This document shows, in pieces, positions 7,114 through 15,929 of a stretch of DNA of 24,251 nucleotides. Position numbers and translations under genes: made by a program. Source of the DNA: PWXP01 sp964487655 (GTDB lineage Bacteria; Planctomycetota; Planctomycetia; Pirellulales; Thermoguttaceae); the NCBI GenBank assembly GCA_964487655.1, contig CAZASB010000037.1, positions 1 to 24,251 of the forward strand, given 5' to 3'. Position 1 is the stretch's first letter. Every line of letters begins with the position of its first letter. A model generated the notes under the pieces. The model saw only the letters and a list, made by a program, of their open reading frames with translations, searched no databases and was not told where the DNA came from.

Positions 7114-9603
7114 TCAGAACGCCCCGAAAGCGGGTCTCAACGGCGCATTGCCGGGCAAGCGGCCCGGATTGCAGCCGGGTGCATCGGGAGAGCGAAGCGG
7201 GGCGTTCCATCGCAGGAGCCGGCTGTGGGCTACGTCGCCGTCGGCCGGGCCAGCAAACTCCACCTCGCTGAGAACCAGGCCGGCAATCGGCACGTTGGTG
7301 TCATCGAGCCGGTTGGGCATCCCGCCCGGACGCTCCTGCATGGCAATGTGCGTGCCGGGCGTTACCAAGGCGCCTTCGCCTTCCCACACAAGGTTGTGCA
7401 AGATGGGCATGGGATCGCCCTCGCCGTGGAATCGGATCAGCGAGCCGCCTTCGGCCGGGACGAATACGCTGCGGTCGGCCCGAACGAGGATACGTCCGGG
7501 CTCGGCTGCCACCGGGGAGTCAACGCCACACCGCCAGAGCGAGGCTGCGCCACGCAGAGTCACCTGTTCGAGCACGAGGTTCATTGAGTCTTCGGCGCGA
7601 GGCCCCTGCGGCGAATACATCAGCGGTCCCGGTCCGAGATGTAGTATATTGACAAACTCAATGCGTGCCGCGCCCAGCGTCCGACAGTCGAGCCCGGCGG
7701 CCACGTCGTGGAATAGGCAGTCGGTGAATCGGATTGAACCGCTGGGAAGCGCTATCGCACTGGCCTGTAATGCCGAAGGGTGGATCCATCGCACGGCGGC
7801 AGGCATTACGGCGTTTGAAGCCCTCGCGTGGAACGTGCAATCCCGGAATTGCACGTGTCTCGCCTCCACAACGAGCATCGCCGCGTCGGCCGAGCCGGGG
7901 TGATCCCAAACAAAGTCAATCCCCTCGAATTGGATCGGATGTTCGGCATCCGCTCCGTCAACGGCAACGTGCAAGCCTACGGCCGGTACGAGCAGTTGCG
8001 CACGCGAGCCGTTCGGCCCGAGTACCCTCTGTCCTGGACGAAGGTCGAGTCGCTCAATGCTGGCAAGTTTATTGCCTTCAAGGAGCAGGTCCTCCACGGA
8101 TGAGACGCCAGACGGCTCAGCCTGCTTTGCAGGCAAGCGTTCACCGTCTTGACGTCGCCGATTGTCGGCCATATCTTCCGAGTTCGCCAGGTACGTGGCG
8201 GGCAGGACATCACGGTCCGTCGTCTTGCCGCCGGCGACCGTGGCGGGCGCATCGGGTGAAGCACCCGATTCGGTCTGCCTCGCGGGCTCTTTCGCCTGGA
8301 GGGCGATCTGTCGCCCCGATTGAGCGTCAGCCCCCTTTTCTCGCACAGCGCGCCAGATAGGCCACGCCGCGACGAGAAGCGAGGCCGCCAGCGCGAGGCC
8401 CATGACCGCCGGTTGCAAAAGCCGACGAGGCGGTCGTTCCGAGACCGGCGCGCGCATCGAGGGCCAGCCCAAGCTGGGACTCTCGGCGGCACGCAGCGCA
8501 CGACGGAACAGGCGATACCCCTGGGGCGTGGGTGGCCCCAATAAGCTGGCAAGCTCGGCAGCGCCGCGAGGCCTTCGCTCAGGCTCCGGCCGGATGCAGG
8601 CCAGTAAAATCTCCGCAAACGCGGCTGGCGTATCGGGGGCCAGTTCACGCGGGTCGGGAATGCGCGCTTCATGCGCGGCACGCAGCTTCGACAGGCTATC
8701 GCCACCAGCCAACGGCGCCCGGCCACACAGCAGGTGCCACCATACACAGCCGCACGCGTAGAGGTCGGCGGCCATGTTGGGCGGCGTACCCTGCGAGACT
8801 CGCTCCGGGGCGAGGTAGTCGAAAGCCTCGGGCGTCAGGTCCGCCCGGGAGTAGCCTTCCTCCGGCCTCAAAATGCCGCGCACTCCCGGTAACGGTAGCA
8901 GCATGCGTCCGTCCGCGGCAAGCCATAGGCTCGACGCGGCAATATCGCCATGGCACAACCCAACCGATTCGAGCTGGGCGAGACCGGCGGCCATCGCGCG
9001 GGCAATCTCCACGACGGCCGCAGCTGGCATGCGCCCGTGGGCAATAAGCCAATCGGCGGCCGAGCGGCCCGGCGTCCAATCGGCGGCAACCCAGAGGCGA
9101 ATCACGCTGGACAGTCGGCCCGTGTCCGGCCTGCCCGCCGGAAAAACCGACGGGATGGGTTCCTGCTCTACCTGCCCTGCAGCGATTGGCAGAGCACAAT
9201 AGTCGGTCTCCAGACCGCCGGCCACCTCGATCAGGTCGCGGAGTCGTGCGCCGGCCTCGCGTGCGTCCCGGCCGCCGCGCGGAGCGATAATCAGGCGAAC
9301 CCACTGCCCCGAGTCGATGTGCCGCGCCCGACAGGCTTGGGCGTAAAGGCAATCGGACAGCGGCTCGGTGGCAACATAGGGGCCCAGTTTCAGTTGCTCG
9401 CCACGACCTGCACAAATCTCGCCTGCCTGCCAGCGAGTAATCACGCCGCACTGCGCCAAAGCATCGGCCCAAACCGAATCAAATTGCGGCAACTGCCGCC
9501 CAAGACGCCGCACACTCCTACCCGCACGTCGAATCTGCCCAGGATCGGCCAACCCAAAGGCTTCGAGAAGTTCGGCAATATGCGGCGGTGGCGCAAAAGA
9601 CAT
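7114..9603 (-). CDS. Membrane-anchored pseudokinase with C-terminal beta-helix-like region
   Basis: 829 residues. Residues 1-78 form a helical module ending in ITRWQAGEICAGR, then LGPY, the usual lead-in of planctomycete Ser/Thr kinases. Residues about 78-355 have a kinase outline: LCHGDIAASSLWL (216-228) at the catalytic loop, YLAPERV (263-269), a C-lobe DLYACGCVWWHLLCG (280-294) and an ERRPRGAAEL end. Catalytic features are missing: no Lys where VAIK is expected (VRLIIA, 102-107), Ala222 and Ser225 replace the catalytic-loop Lys and Asn, and LPG (238-240) replaces DFG. A membrane span (about 398-416) follows, then a low-complexity linker. Residues about 500-790 have short repeated strands such as VQFRDCTFH (584-592) and IRFTDCLFH (624-632), typical of right-handed parallel beta-helices. 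By topology the helix region is outside the cytoplasm. It is probably a signalling or scaffold protein; the ligand is unknown. It follows the large secreted-protein gene on the same strand. Confidence 0.8.
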   Translation of the reverse strand: MSFAPPPHIAELLEAFGLADPGQIRRAGRSVRRLGRQLPQFDSVWADALAQCGVITRWQAGEICAGRGEQLKLGPYVATEPLSDCLYAQACRARHIDSGQWVRLIIAPRGGRDAREAGARLRDLIEVAGGLETDYCALPIAAGQVEQEPIPSVFPAGRPDTGRLSSVIRLWVAADWTPGRSAADWLIAHGRMPAAAVVEIARAMAAGLAQLESVGLCHGDIAASSLWLAADGRMLLPLPGVRGILRPEEGYSRADLTPEAFDYLAPERVSQGTPPNMAADLYACGCVWWHLLCGRAPLAGGDSLSKLRAAHEARIPDPRELAPDTPAAFAEILLACIRPEPERRPRGAAELASLLGPPTPQGYRLFRRALRAAESPSLGWPSMRAPVSERPPRRLLQPAVMGLALAASLLVAAWPIWRAVREKGADAQSGRQIALQAKEPARQTESGASPDAPATVAGGKTTDRDVLPATYLANSEDMADNRRRQDGERLPAKQAEPSGVSSVEDLLLEGNKLASIERLDLRPGQRVLGPNGSRAQLLVPAVGLHVAVDGADAEHPIQFEGIDFVWDHPGSADAAMLVVEARHVQFRDCTFHARASNAVMPAAVRWIHPSALQASAIALPSGSIRFTDCLFHDVAAGLDCRTLGAARIEFVNILHLGPGPLMYSPQGPRAEDSMNLVLEQVTLRGAASLWRCGVDSPVAAEPGRILVRADRSVFVPAEGGSLIRFHGEGDPMPILHNLVWEGEGALVTPGTHIAMQERPGGMPNRLDDTNVPIAGLVLSEVEFAGPADGDVAHSRLLRWNAPLRSPDAPGCNPGRLPGNAPLRPAFGAF

Positions 9604-9812
9604 GAATTACGTTCTCGGCGAAACTGCCGGGTATTGGACCATCTTGCTCCCGACCAGCGAATGTTTCTTGCTGATCCGGGCTAGTTCTGAAAGACATGGC
9701 CTGCTCGACGGCGGCGCGCCATTGTCGCCAACCCGCCATCTTGCCACAAGGCCGGATTATCTCTGCCGCATAAGGGAATTGCCGACCAAGCGATGTTCCT
9801 GTCGTAGCGTGT

Positions 9813-12800
9813 TCAGAACCGGATTTCCACCTGGATTTCCTCGTCAAACGGTACTCCCGTCCCTTCGGCATGGAGCCAGCCGGGCGGTTGCGTGTAGGCT
9901 GGGGTGGATATACGTGAAGTACACTGGCGTCCGTCGGATAACTCCAACTCGATCCAAAAGCGGCGGATCTTGAAACAGTCCTGGCCGGGGTTCTCGATCG
10001 CGAACTGGTTGACCAGGTCGAGCGAAGCGATTGCCTCCGGACCGAGTGGCATACTGCCTTCGCCCCAGGTTCTCTCCTGCTCGCTACCGCCTGCCGCCGA
10101 TGGGATATTTCCTACCGTCACGCCGTTGAGCGTGCCGCGAGAAACGTACTGCCCGCCGCATTGCAGACCAATCGCCTGGTAGTGGAGCGTTGCCGACTTG
10201 GCTTTGCGCAGATCGTCGGCCGTCAGATTTGCTACGGGAAGTGGCCCGGGCTCGAAACGCAGTGCTACCGGCTGGTCGTGCAGCGTCAGGTCGAGCACCG
10301 GCTCAAGGCTTTCAACACGCATGTCAGTCCAGCAGGCCCAGTCGCCTGAGGAATTGTTCGCAGGCCCAACGTCGCTGATGAGCTTGAGCTGCACTCGCCG
10401 CCCGGTCCAGCGAGAGAGGTCGGCCTCTAGCGGCGTCCAAGCGTGCTCGATCCACTGCCGCTCGGCAACGACTGTTTCCTTGCCGTCAGACTCGATCACG
10501 GCAACGCGAAACAAGATGCCGTCGCCCGAATCGCTGCCGTCGGCCTTGCCGATCTCGCATCGCAGCGCGGCGGCAGGTTCAGCCGGAAGGTCTATCGGGC
10601 CAAACATGGCAAAGGCGTAACCCGTGCCGGTCTTGTACGGCGGATGCATGAACAAGGCCGATTTCGCCACACCGCCGCAAGTTCTCTCGGATCGGTGTAC
10701 CTGGGTACCACTCATACCGTCCAACTCGGTTTCGTTGCCGTTACGGAGCCACTGGCCGGTGGCAGTCTCGACGCCCAGCTCGGCAACCGGCATAATGGCG
10801 TTCTCGGCCTTCAGCCACCAACGACGCCTGTACGATAGATCGCCCACCTGGACTTCGAGCGCCAGCTCACGAACCTCTTCCTTCTCCGGTCGCGCAAAGA
10901 CGTACTCCGCGCCGACCGGCGTATTAGGCTTGAGCGTAACCGGCCGGGTTTGCCCAGACAGGGTCGCCGTGCCATCCGCGATTGTACCGAAGCGCGAAAC
11001 CAGTTCCAGTTGCAAAGACGGGCCGATCCGTAGCGTTGCGTCGACCAGTGGGACGACGGTAAAGTCAATCCACGCGCTCTCAAACGACTGCCAGAGCCGA
11101 GTACCCGGCGAGGCGTCTTCCGGAATGCGGAACTCGTGTTCCGCAGCGCCGGCGATACGCACGGTTTCGCCCGGCACAACCTTGGTGCGGTCGCAGCGCA
11201 GTGCAATGGCCGGAGCCGACTGCGGCGTAACGAGATAGCTGAAGACGTCGGGAATCGGTATAACGTAGACCAGTCCGCGGCTAAAACGCGTTTCAGCCGG
11301 CCCCATCTCTTTCCCCTCGACGTCCATCGCAACCGCCGTGGCGGCGCGGCCATCCATCGTGATACCGAAGTCAGCGCAGCCACCGACGGGAATGACTTCG
11401 ACGGCGCCGTCCTTCCGCTTGTGCGCAATCACCTGGCCGTCGGTAGCCGCCTTTTCAAAACGGGTGAACCGGCCGCGGCCGTCGGCGTAGAGATAGTCGG
11501 GCGAGTCGACGTAATCGACCCGATGCCCGTCGATCAGGGCGCTGAAGGCCGTCAGCGGCACATCGGACGTTCCCTGGACACACCAGCCGTTGGGTGGCAG
11601 GACAAAGCCGTCCGTCCGCCAGTCTTCCGACGTATGACCGTTGACCGTCACGGTTAGCCCATTGGAATAGCGCGTCCGAATTTGCGACCGCTCAAACGCG
11701 CCCGAGGCCACCGCCGCGCTCGTGTCCAGCAAGTTTCCCTCGGCGTCGGCGTAGCGGATCTCGTCGGCCGTTTCCTGAGCATAGTGTTTGTGAACCTGTT
11801 GAACGGTGAAATAGCTGCGAACGGTATTGGCAATGCCACCTTCGCGGACAAGGAAGCCGGTATGGCCGAATGCCAGCGTCGCGGCGAGGAACCGATCGAG
11901 CCGGGCTTCTCGCTCCGCAGGCGTACTGCCCAGTTGTTCCTGGCGTCCAAAGAACATGCCAGGGTTGCCCATTCCAAAATTGCAGCAGAGCGGGTGCAGT
12001 TTGCGTAGATCGAAGTCGACCAGCCATGGGTTTTCGGCGAGTCGAGCCGCTTGATCCTGGCCGTAGTTGCCGTCGGTCAGGCCGCAATAGTACCAGTGGT
12101 TGTTTCCTTCGCTGTAGACCGGCCCGTTCCACGTCTTCTTCTGGTGCAGCATAATCTCACCGTAGGCGTAGAACGTGGCGGCAAACGTACCGGCGCCGGG
12201 CACGCGGGCGTCGAAGTCGCAGTAGCGCCACGGCTGCACGGCCGTATGGACGTCGCAATAGGCCGTATCGAGATGGAACTTCTGCTGAATGATCGGTGCC
12301 AGCTTCGCCTCCAATTCCACGGCGCGGGCCGGTTTTGGGTTGTAGCAGCGGGCCCACGCGGAGCGCCACTCGCCATCGGGCGTACGGGTTACATAGTCTT
12401 CGTCCCAGTGTTCGTTGACCGGGGCGTAGTCGGTGTAGTTGTTGTAGATGCCGTAGCGGAAGCCGAGTGCGTGCAGCTTGCTCGCGTAGTCGGCTTGCCC
12501 CTCGTCGCCCCCCTTGCCAGGCGCCGCACGCGTGCGCATGGTAAAGCTCTCGCCGCCGTCGCGCCAGCCGACCTCGTGGTCGGTGATCACAATGTTAGTC
12601 ATGCCGTGGCGGGCGATATTCTTCCAATAGGCATAGTCCTGCTCCCGATTCCCCGCCCCACAAGCGATCCACACCCGCTCGCCTGCCACGTGCATCCAAG
12701 GCGACTTCGGATTCGCCACGTTGGGCAACACCTCCTCGAACCGTGGCGATACGGTGAGGAACAGACGTTCGAAGCAGTCATTGCGCGTGCCGTCGGTCTT

Positions 12801-14159
12801 GGGCGTGTAGCGGCTGCCGCCGTTGTAGGCCACACCGTCGTCGGCCACCTTGTTCACCGCCCAGAGCGACGAGGCATTCGAGCGGTAATGGTCGACAATC
12901 GAGAAGACAAACAGCGACCGTTCGACTGGCCCGGAAACTAGGACAGCCGGGCGTTGCGCCTCGCAGGCGAGGTAGGGGAGCGTGACCAGTCGAGGGTTCT
13001 CCACGCCCTCGGCTCGACCGATGCGGAACTCACCCACTGAGCCGCCGAGACACTCAACGTCGACCACCAGCGACTTCTGCCAGAGGCGGAACGTGTATTT
13101 CACCTCGACGCTGCGTTCGCCGACGCGGCACTGCCAGACCGATTCGACCGTCTCTCCCACGCACTGCGAGGAGACCGGTTCGATTGTCTCCGGCGGCACG
13201 GTCTTTTCCCCGTCATCAACAGCGAACCAGATGCCTCCGTCTACCGTCGGTCGGAACGGCTTGCCGCGGCCAATCCATTCGGCCGTAATATCGCCCAGCG
13301 TGCCCGTTTGCGGCCTGTAGCGATAGACCAGTTCCCCGTCGTCGCCCTGATAGCGGAAGTGGTAGATGCCGCCGATCTCTTCAAAGTTCGCCTTGAAGTC
13401 CCGTGTGAGATTGTCCGACAGGATCGTTTCTTCGCGGGTTGGGAACGAGAGTTTTCCAGGCCCTGTGTTCGTCCCGGGTGTCTGACCGGGGAAGAGCGTG
13501 AGGTTCCGCTCGGGCCGGGGGGCGAACTTCAGCGACGGCAGCTCTTCTTGATAGACGGACAAGTTGTCGAAGTAGAGTGTACGGTCCTCTTCGTTGCGGC
13601 CGCCATTGACTTCAATCCCTTCGAGCTTCGCATGTTGCCCAAGCTGTTCGATCTGGTCCTCACTCAGCTTTCGGTGCAGGAGCCACCACTCTTTCCATCG
13701 CACGTGGGTCATCGGAATACGGACTGTTTGGCCTGCCTCGTTTTGAAACCGCAATGCGATTTCAACTTGTGGCGTGGTCTTATCCGACGCCCAAGCCCAA
13801 TTGTTGCCGTACACCCAGAAGTTGACACAATCGAACGGGCCGGTTACGGCAATAGGCTGAGGCGGCTTCACAACGACCGACGGCCGCTTGCCGGCGCCGC
13901 GATAGACGAGTTTGCCTACATACGGCCCCCAAAGCTGCTGCTGCCGGCTCCGGGTGAAGGTCGCTTCCGCATCGACGCACTCGACCGTCCAACCGTCCAG
14001 GTTTTCAAAGTCGACCAGGGGAGGATGGTCGTCCTCGGTCCGATTTGCCCAGACCATTTCATACGGCCGCTCGCCAACTTCTTCCTCGGCGGCGCCGGCC
14101 CAAACAATCGGGCTTGTCAATGCCAGTATAAACGAGAGGGGAATCAGTTGCCTTATCAT
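9813..14159 (-). CDS. Very large exported protein with glycoside-hydrolase-like central domain
   Basis: 1448 residues. A signal peptide is clear: MIRQ, a hydrophobic core (5-19), and a likely cleavage site near WAGAA (20-24). Residues 45-205 resemble a carbohydrate-binding-like beta sandwich. The centre (about 485-800) looks like a TIM-barrel glycoside hydrolase: NIVITDHEVGW (522-532), LGFRYGIYNNYTDY (565-578), HLDTAYCDVHTA (629-640) and VYSEGNNHWYYCGLTDGNYG (681-700). Asp631/Asp636 and Glu684 are plausible acidic catalytic residues, by inference only. The C-terminal 600 residues appear to be several beta-sandwich domains. It may act on polysaccharide outside the cytoplasm; no CAZy family is assigned with confidence, though a distant relation to GH101-type or clan GH-D barrels is possible. 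The start at 14159 is supported by AAAGGAG eight bases upstream; an alternative at 14198 would precede that site and spoil the signal peptide. Confidence 0.78.
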   Translation of the reverse strand: MIRQLIPLSFILALTSPIVWAGAAEEEVGERPYEMVWANRTEDDHPPLVDFENLDGWTVECVDAEATFTRSRQQQLWGPYVGKLVYRGAGKRPSVVVKPPQPIAVTGPFDCVNFWVYGNNWAWASDKTTPQVEIALRFQNEAGQTVRIPMTHVRWKEWWLLHRKLSEDQIEQLGQHAKLEGIEVNGGRNEEDRTLYFDNLSVYQEELPSLKFAPRPERNLTLFPGQTPGTNTGPGKLSFPTREETILSDNLTRDFKANFEEIGGIYHFRYQGDDGELVYRYRPQTGTLGDITAEWIGRGKPFRPTVDGGIWFAVDDGEKTVPPETIEPVSSQCVGETVESVWQCRVGERSVEVKYTFRLWQKSLVVDVECLGGSVGEFRIGRAEGVENPRLVTLPYLACEAQRPAVLVSGPVERSLFVFSIVDHYRSNASSLWAVNKVADDGVAYNGGSRYTPKTDGTRNDCFERLFLTVSPRFEEVLPNVANPKSPWMHVAGERVWIACGAGNREQDYAYWKNIARHGMTNIVITDHEVGWRDGGESFTMRTRAAPGKGGDEGQADYASKLHALGFRYGIYNNYTDYAPVNEHWDEDYVTRTPDGEWRSAWARCYNPKPARAVELEAKLAPIIQQKFHLDTAYCDVHTAVQPWRYCDFDARVPGAGTFAATFYAYGEIMLHQKKTWNGPVYSEGNNHWYYCGLTDGNYGQDQAARLAENPWLVDFDLRKLHPLCCNFGMGNPGMFFGRQEQLGSTPAEREARLDRFLAATLAFGHTGFLVREGGIANTVRSYFTVQQVHKHYAQETADEIRYADAEGNLLDTSAAVASGAFERSQIRTRYSNGLTVTVNGHTSEDWRTDGFVLPPNGWCVQGTSDVPLTAFSALIDGHRVDYVDSPDYLYADGRGRFTRFEKAATDGQVIAHKRKDGAVEVIPVGGCADFGITMDGRAATAVAMDVEGKEMGPAETRFSRGLVYVIPIPDVFSYLVTPQSAPAIALRCDRTKVVPGETVRIAGAAEHEFRIPEDASPGTRLWQSFESAWIDFTVVPLVDATLRIGPSLQLELVSRFGTIADGTATLSGQTRPVTLKPNTPVGAEYVFARPEKEEVRELALEVQVGDLSYRRRWWLKAENAIMPVAELGVETATGQWLRNGNETELDGMSGTQVHRSERTCGGVAKSALFMHPPYKTGTGYAFAMFGPIDLPAEPAAALRCEIGKADGSDSGDGILFRVAVIESDGKETVVAERQWIEHAWTPLEADLSRWTGRRVQLKLISDVGPANNSSGDWACWTDMRVESLEPVLDLTLHDQPVALRFEPGPLPVANLTADDLRKAKSATLHYQAIGLQCGGQYVSRGTLNGVTVGNIPSAAGGSEQERTWGEGSMPLGPEAIASLDLVNQFAIENPGQDCFKIRRFWIELELSDGRQCTSRISTPAYTQPPGWLHAEGTGVPFDEEIQVEIRF

Positions 14160-14167
14160 GCTTGTTG

Positions 14168-14174
14168 CTCCTTT
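14168..14174 (-). promoter_or_regulatory. Ribosome binding site of the large exported protein gene
   Basis: AAAGGAG on the minus strand, eight bases before ATG 14159. It decides in favour of a start that puts the hydrophobic signal sequence at the N-terminus. Confidence 0.75.
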
Positions 14175-14737
14175 GGACGCAGCCTTGCGCCGCGTCAAAT
14201 GATGCCTGGGGTTTTACACGGTCGCTTGATTGTGCGTTAGAAGCTACGGATTCGCAGGTTCTTAAACTGAAAACCCGAGTTACCGCCTGCTCCGGAAATA
14301 CGGTAGCGGCATCGCATTTCGAAGTTGCTCGGTTCGCGGTCTTTCCAGTAGAGGTAATAGTCTCATGGCATATCCCTTTCCTGAAATGGTCTTCGTTCCG
14401 TTCCACCGCCGTCGTAATTCGTCGGTTACCCCGACATCGCTCGGCGGCACAAGACATTGTGGTCTTTGAAACGCGAAACCGCAAGACAATCGTGTGTGTG
14501 GCCAGATTTTCTGGCGGTCGGGTGGCACGTGCCTCGGCCAAGCGGCGTCCACCGACCAGTGCGAGCCCGTTGCCGCAGCCGATTTGGGGCATAAAACAAA
14601 CACCCTATTCCCTAAATTCTCCAAAACCTTTCCAAAAGCCCCATCCGTCCACCTCTACATTTCCGAGGTTTATGCTGCGGCCGGGAATTGCTGTCGGTCA
14701 TGTGATATCGACCGGCACGTGTACCACAGTGTAGCGC

Positions 14738-14777
14738 GTGGATGAATCCGACTGCCAAGACAGTCGGAACCATCCAC
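14738..14777. repeat. Bipartite 15-bp hairpin
   Basis: Outer arms GTGGATG (14738-14744) and CATCCAC (14771-14777), a 2x2 internal mismatch, then inner arms TCCGACTG (14747-14754) and CAGTCGGA (14761-14768) around a 6-base loop. No T-run adjoins either end, so it is not a typical terminator. It may be a dispersed palindromic element or a structured 5' leader. Confidence 0.6.
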
Positions 14778-14820
14778 CCTACGTTGCCAGCTACCATCTG
14801 TTTCACATTCGAGATCAGCA

Positions 14821-14845
14821 CATTTCGAATATGAGATATCAGATT
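14821..14845 (+). repeat. Degenerate partial copy of the heptad element
   Basis: The 14 bases TGAGATATCAGATT at 14832-14845 are identical to 20618-20631, the right end of the heptad palindrome before the kinase gene. Upstream bases fit the same 7-base period only loosely. It lies about 360 bases before cpaB. Confidence 0.45.
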
Positions 14846-15114
14846 GGCCGCTAAAGCCCCTCTTACAAGTGCCGCGGGGAACGGACTTACAGGGAGTTGG
14901 AACCCTGCCTTTTGAGACCGTCCGACTTTTACATGAAAGCGTAGCCCCGAAACGCCGCCAAGGGCCGTCAACTCGCCGGCCCAGTGCGCAACCGAGGGGT
15001 AAAGAAAAATCGTCGCGTACGGATGAGCCGGGGACTCCGGGTTGCCGAAACCGGCCTCAGCGTGGTAACCTGTAGTATCAAGGGGCATGATCTTCGCCCT
15101 CGTCGACGCTTTGC

Positions 15115-15130
15115 GCGGGTAGTTACCCGC
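15115..15130. promoter_or_regulatory. Operator-like inverted repeat upstream of cpaB
   Basis: GCGGGTA and TACCCGC form exact inverted 7-base arms around two bases, 75 bases before the cpaB start. The near absence of a loop suits a dimeric DNA-binding protein better than an RNA hairpin. Assignment as an operator is inference from position and symmetry. Confidence 0.3.
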
Positions 15131-15205
15131 CAAATTGGGGGCGTTCCGTTGCTCGGTGGGTACCGGCCGCCTCACGAAACCCTTGGCAGAATTGAGGAAC
15201 GCCTT

Positions 15206-15922
15206 ATGAAGGGGTTGCAGGGTCTTGTCATTGCGATTGTCCTGGGCTTGGCTGCGGCCGTGCTGAACTGGTTCTATCTGGTCCGCCAATCGCAGCAGGT
15301 GGAAATGGTCGCATTTGTCGGCGTCCATCCGGAGCAGTACGTGGAACGCGGCGAGCGGCTGCGCGACGAGCAGCTTGTAGCGGTTGAGGTTCCGCGGAAC
15401 GCGGTGGGCAATCTGCGCGACTTCGCTGTGCTCGATTCCGCCCGGCGGTCGGTGGTTGGGCAACCCGTGTCGCGGCCGCTGGACGGAGGCCGTCTGCTCT
15501 TGCAAGACGACCTGGACACGCCACCGCCGAAGCTTGTGCTGGGCGAGAACGAACGGATCATGTGGATTCCCGTCGATAACCGCTCCTACGTGCCCTCGCT
15601 CGTCACGCCAGGCGACATGGTCACGTTCAAGGTGGTTCGCGTGGCGCCCACGCCGGCCGGCATGCCCATTGATCCACAAATCGGCCACCCCCCGACGCCT
15701 GCCGGGCCCGTCGAGCGGATTGGTCCCTTCAAGGTTCTGTCCGTGGGCAACCGGTTGGGCAGCGCCGAAGTCATGCAAGCGGCAAAGATTCCGCAAATGC
15801 AAGAGAACGTGCTTGGCATCAGCGTGACGCCCGAGGTGGAAGCGAAGACCGACAAGCTGTGGGCGATGATCCAGGCGTCCGATTTTCGAAGCGTGGGCAT
15901 TGAGAAACATGGGGAGCGGTAG
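15206..15922 (+). CDS. cpaB: Tad/Flp pilus assembly protein CpaB (RcpC-like)
   Basis: 238-residue inner-membrane-anchored periplasmic protein of Tad (Flp pilus) systems, where CpaB/RcpC works with the secretin. Residues 7-27 form an N-terminal membrane anchor after MKGLQG. Residues about 33-101 match a SAF domain (FVGVHPEQYVERGERLRDEQ, then a run ending GQPVSRPLDGGRLLLQDDL). Residues 118-143 (MWIPVDNRSYVPSLVTPGDM and on) match the RcpC/CpaB core. The start ATG 15206 has GAGGA seven bases upstream; the frame is open further upstream but without anchor-like sequence. It opens a close-packed gene set with tadA, tadB and tadC. Length is slightly short for the family, and the C-terminal tail is brief. 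Confidence 0.87.
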   Translation: MKGLQGLVIAIVLGLAAAVLNWFYLVRQSQQVEMVAFVGVHPEQYVERGERLRDEQLVAVEVPRNAVGNLRDFAVLDSARRSVVGQPVSRPLDGGRLLLQDDLDTPPPKLVLGENERIMWIPVDNRSYVPSLVTPGDMVTFKVVRVAPTPAGMPIDPQIGHPPTPAGPVERIGPFKVLSVGNRLGSAEVMQAAKIPQMQENVLGISVTPEVEAKTDKLWAMIQASDFRSVGIEKHGER

Positions 15923-15929
15923 TGACGGC

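Larger units (their letters stand above)
14175..15193. other. Long intergenic region between the exported-protein gene and the Tad gene set
   Basis: About 1 kb separating divergent genes, less GC-rich than its surroundings. Open frames on both strands (for example a 190-codon plus-strand frame from 14162) have no good ribosome binding site, codon pattern or domain and are not accepted. No tRNA or known riboswitch was recognised. It holds a bipartite hairpin (14738-14777), a degenerate copy of the heptad repeat (14821-14845) and an operator-like inverted repeat (15115-15130). Promoters for both directions should lie here, but none could be placed with confidence. Confidence 0.55.

Noticed and set aside
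9518..9871. 117-codon minus-strand frame between the two large minus-strand genes
   Set aside because: It overlaps both neighbours in another frame and has no recognisable content.
14162..14734. 190-codon plus-strand open frame in the region upstream of the Tad genes
   Set aside because: It begins inside the leader of the minus-strand exported-protein gene, has no domain, membrane or signal features, and overlaps the inverted repeats; composition looks noncoding.
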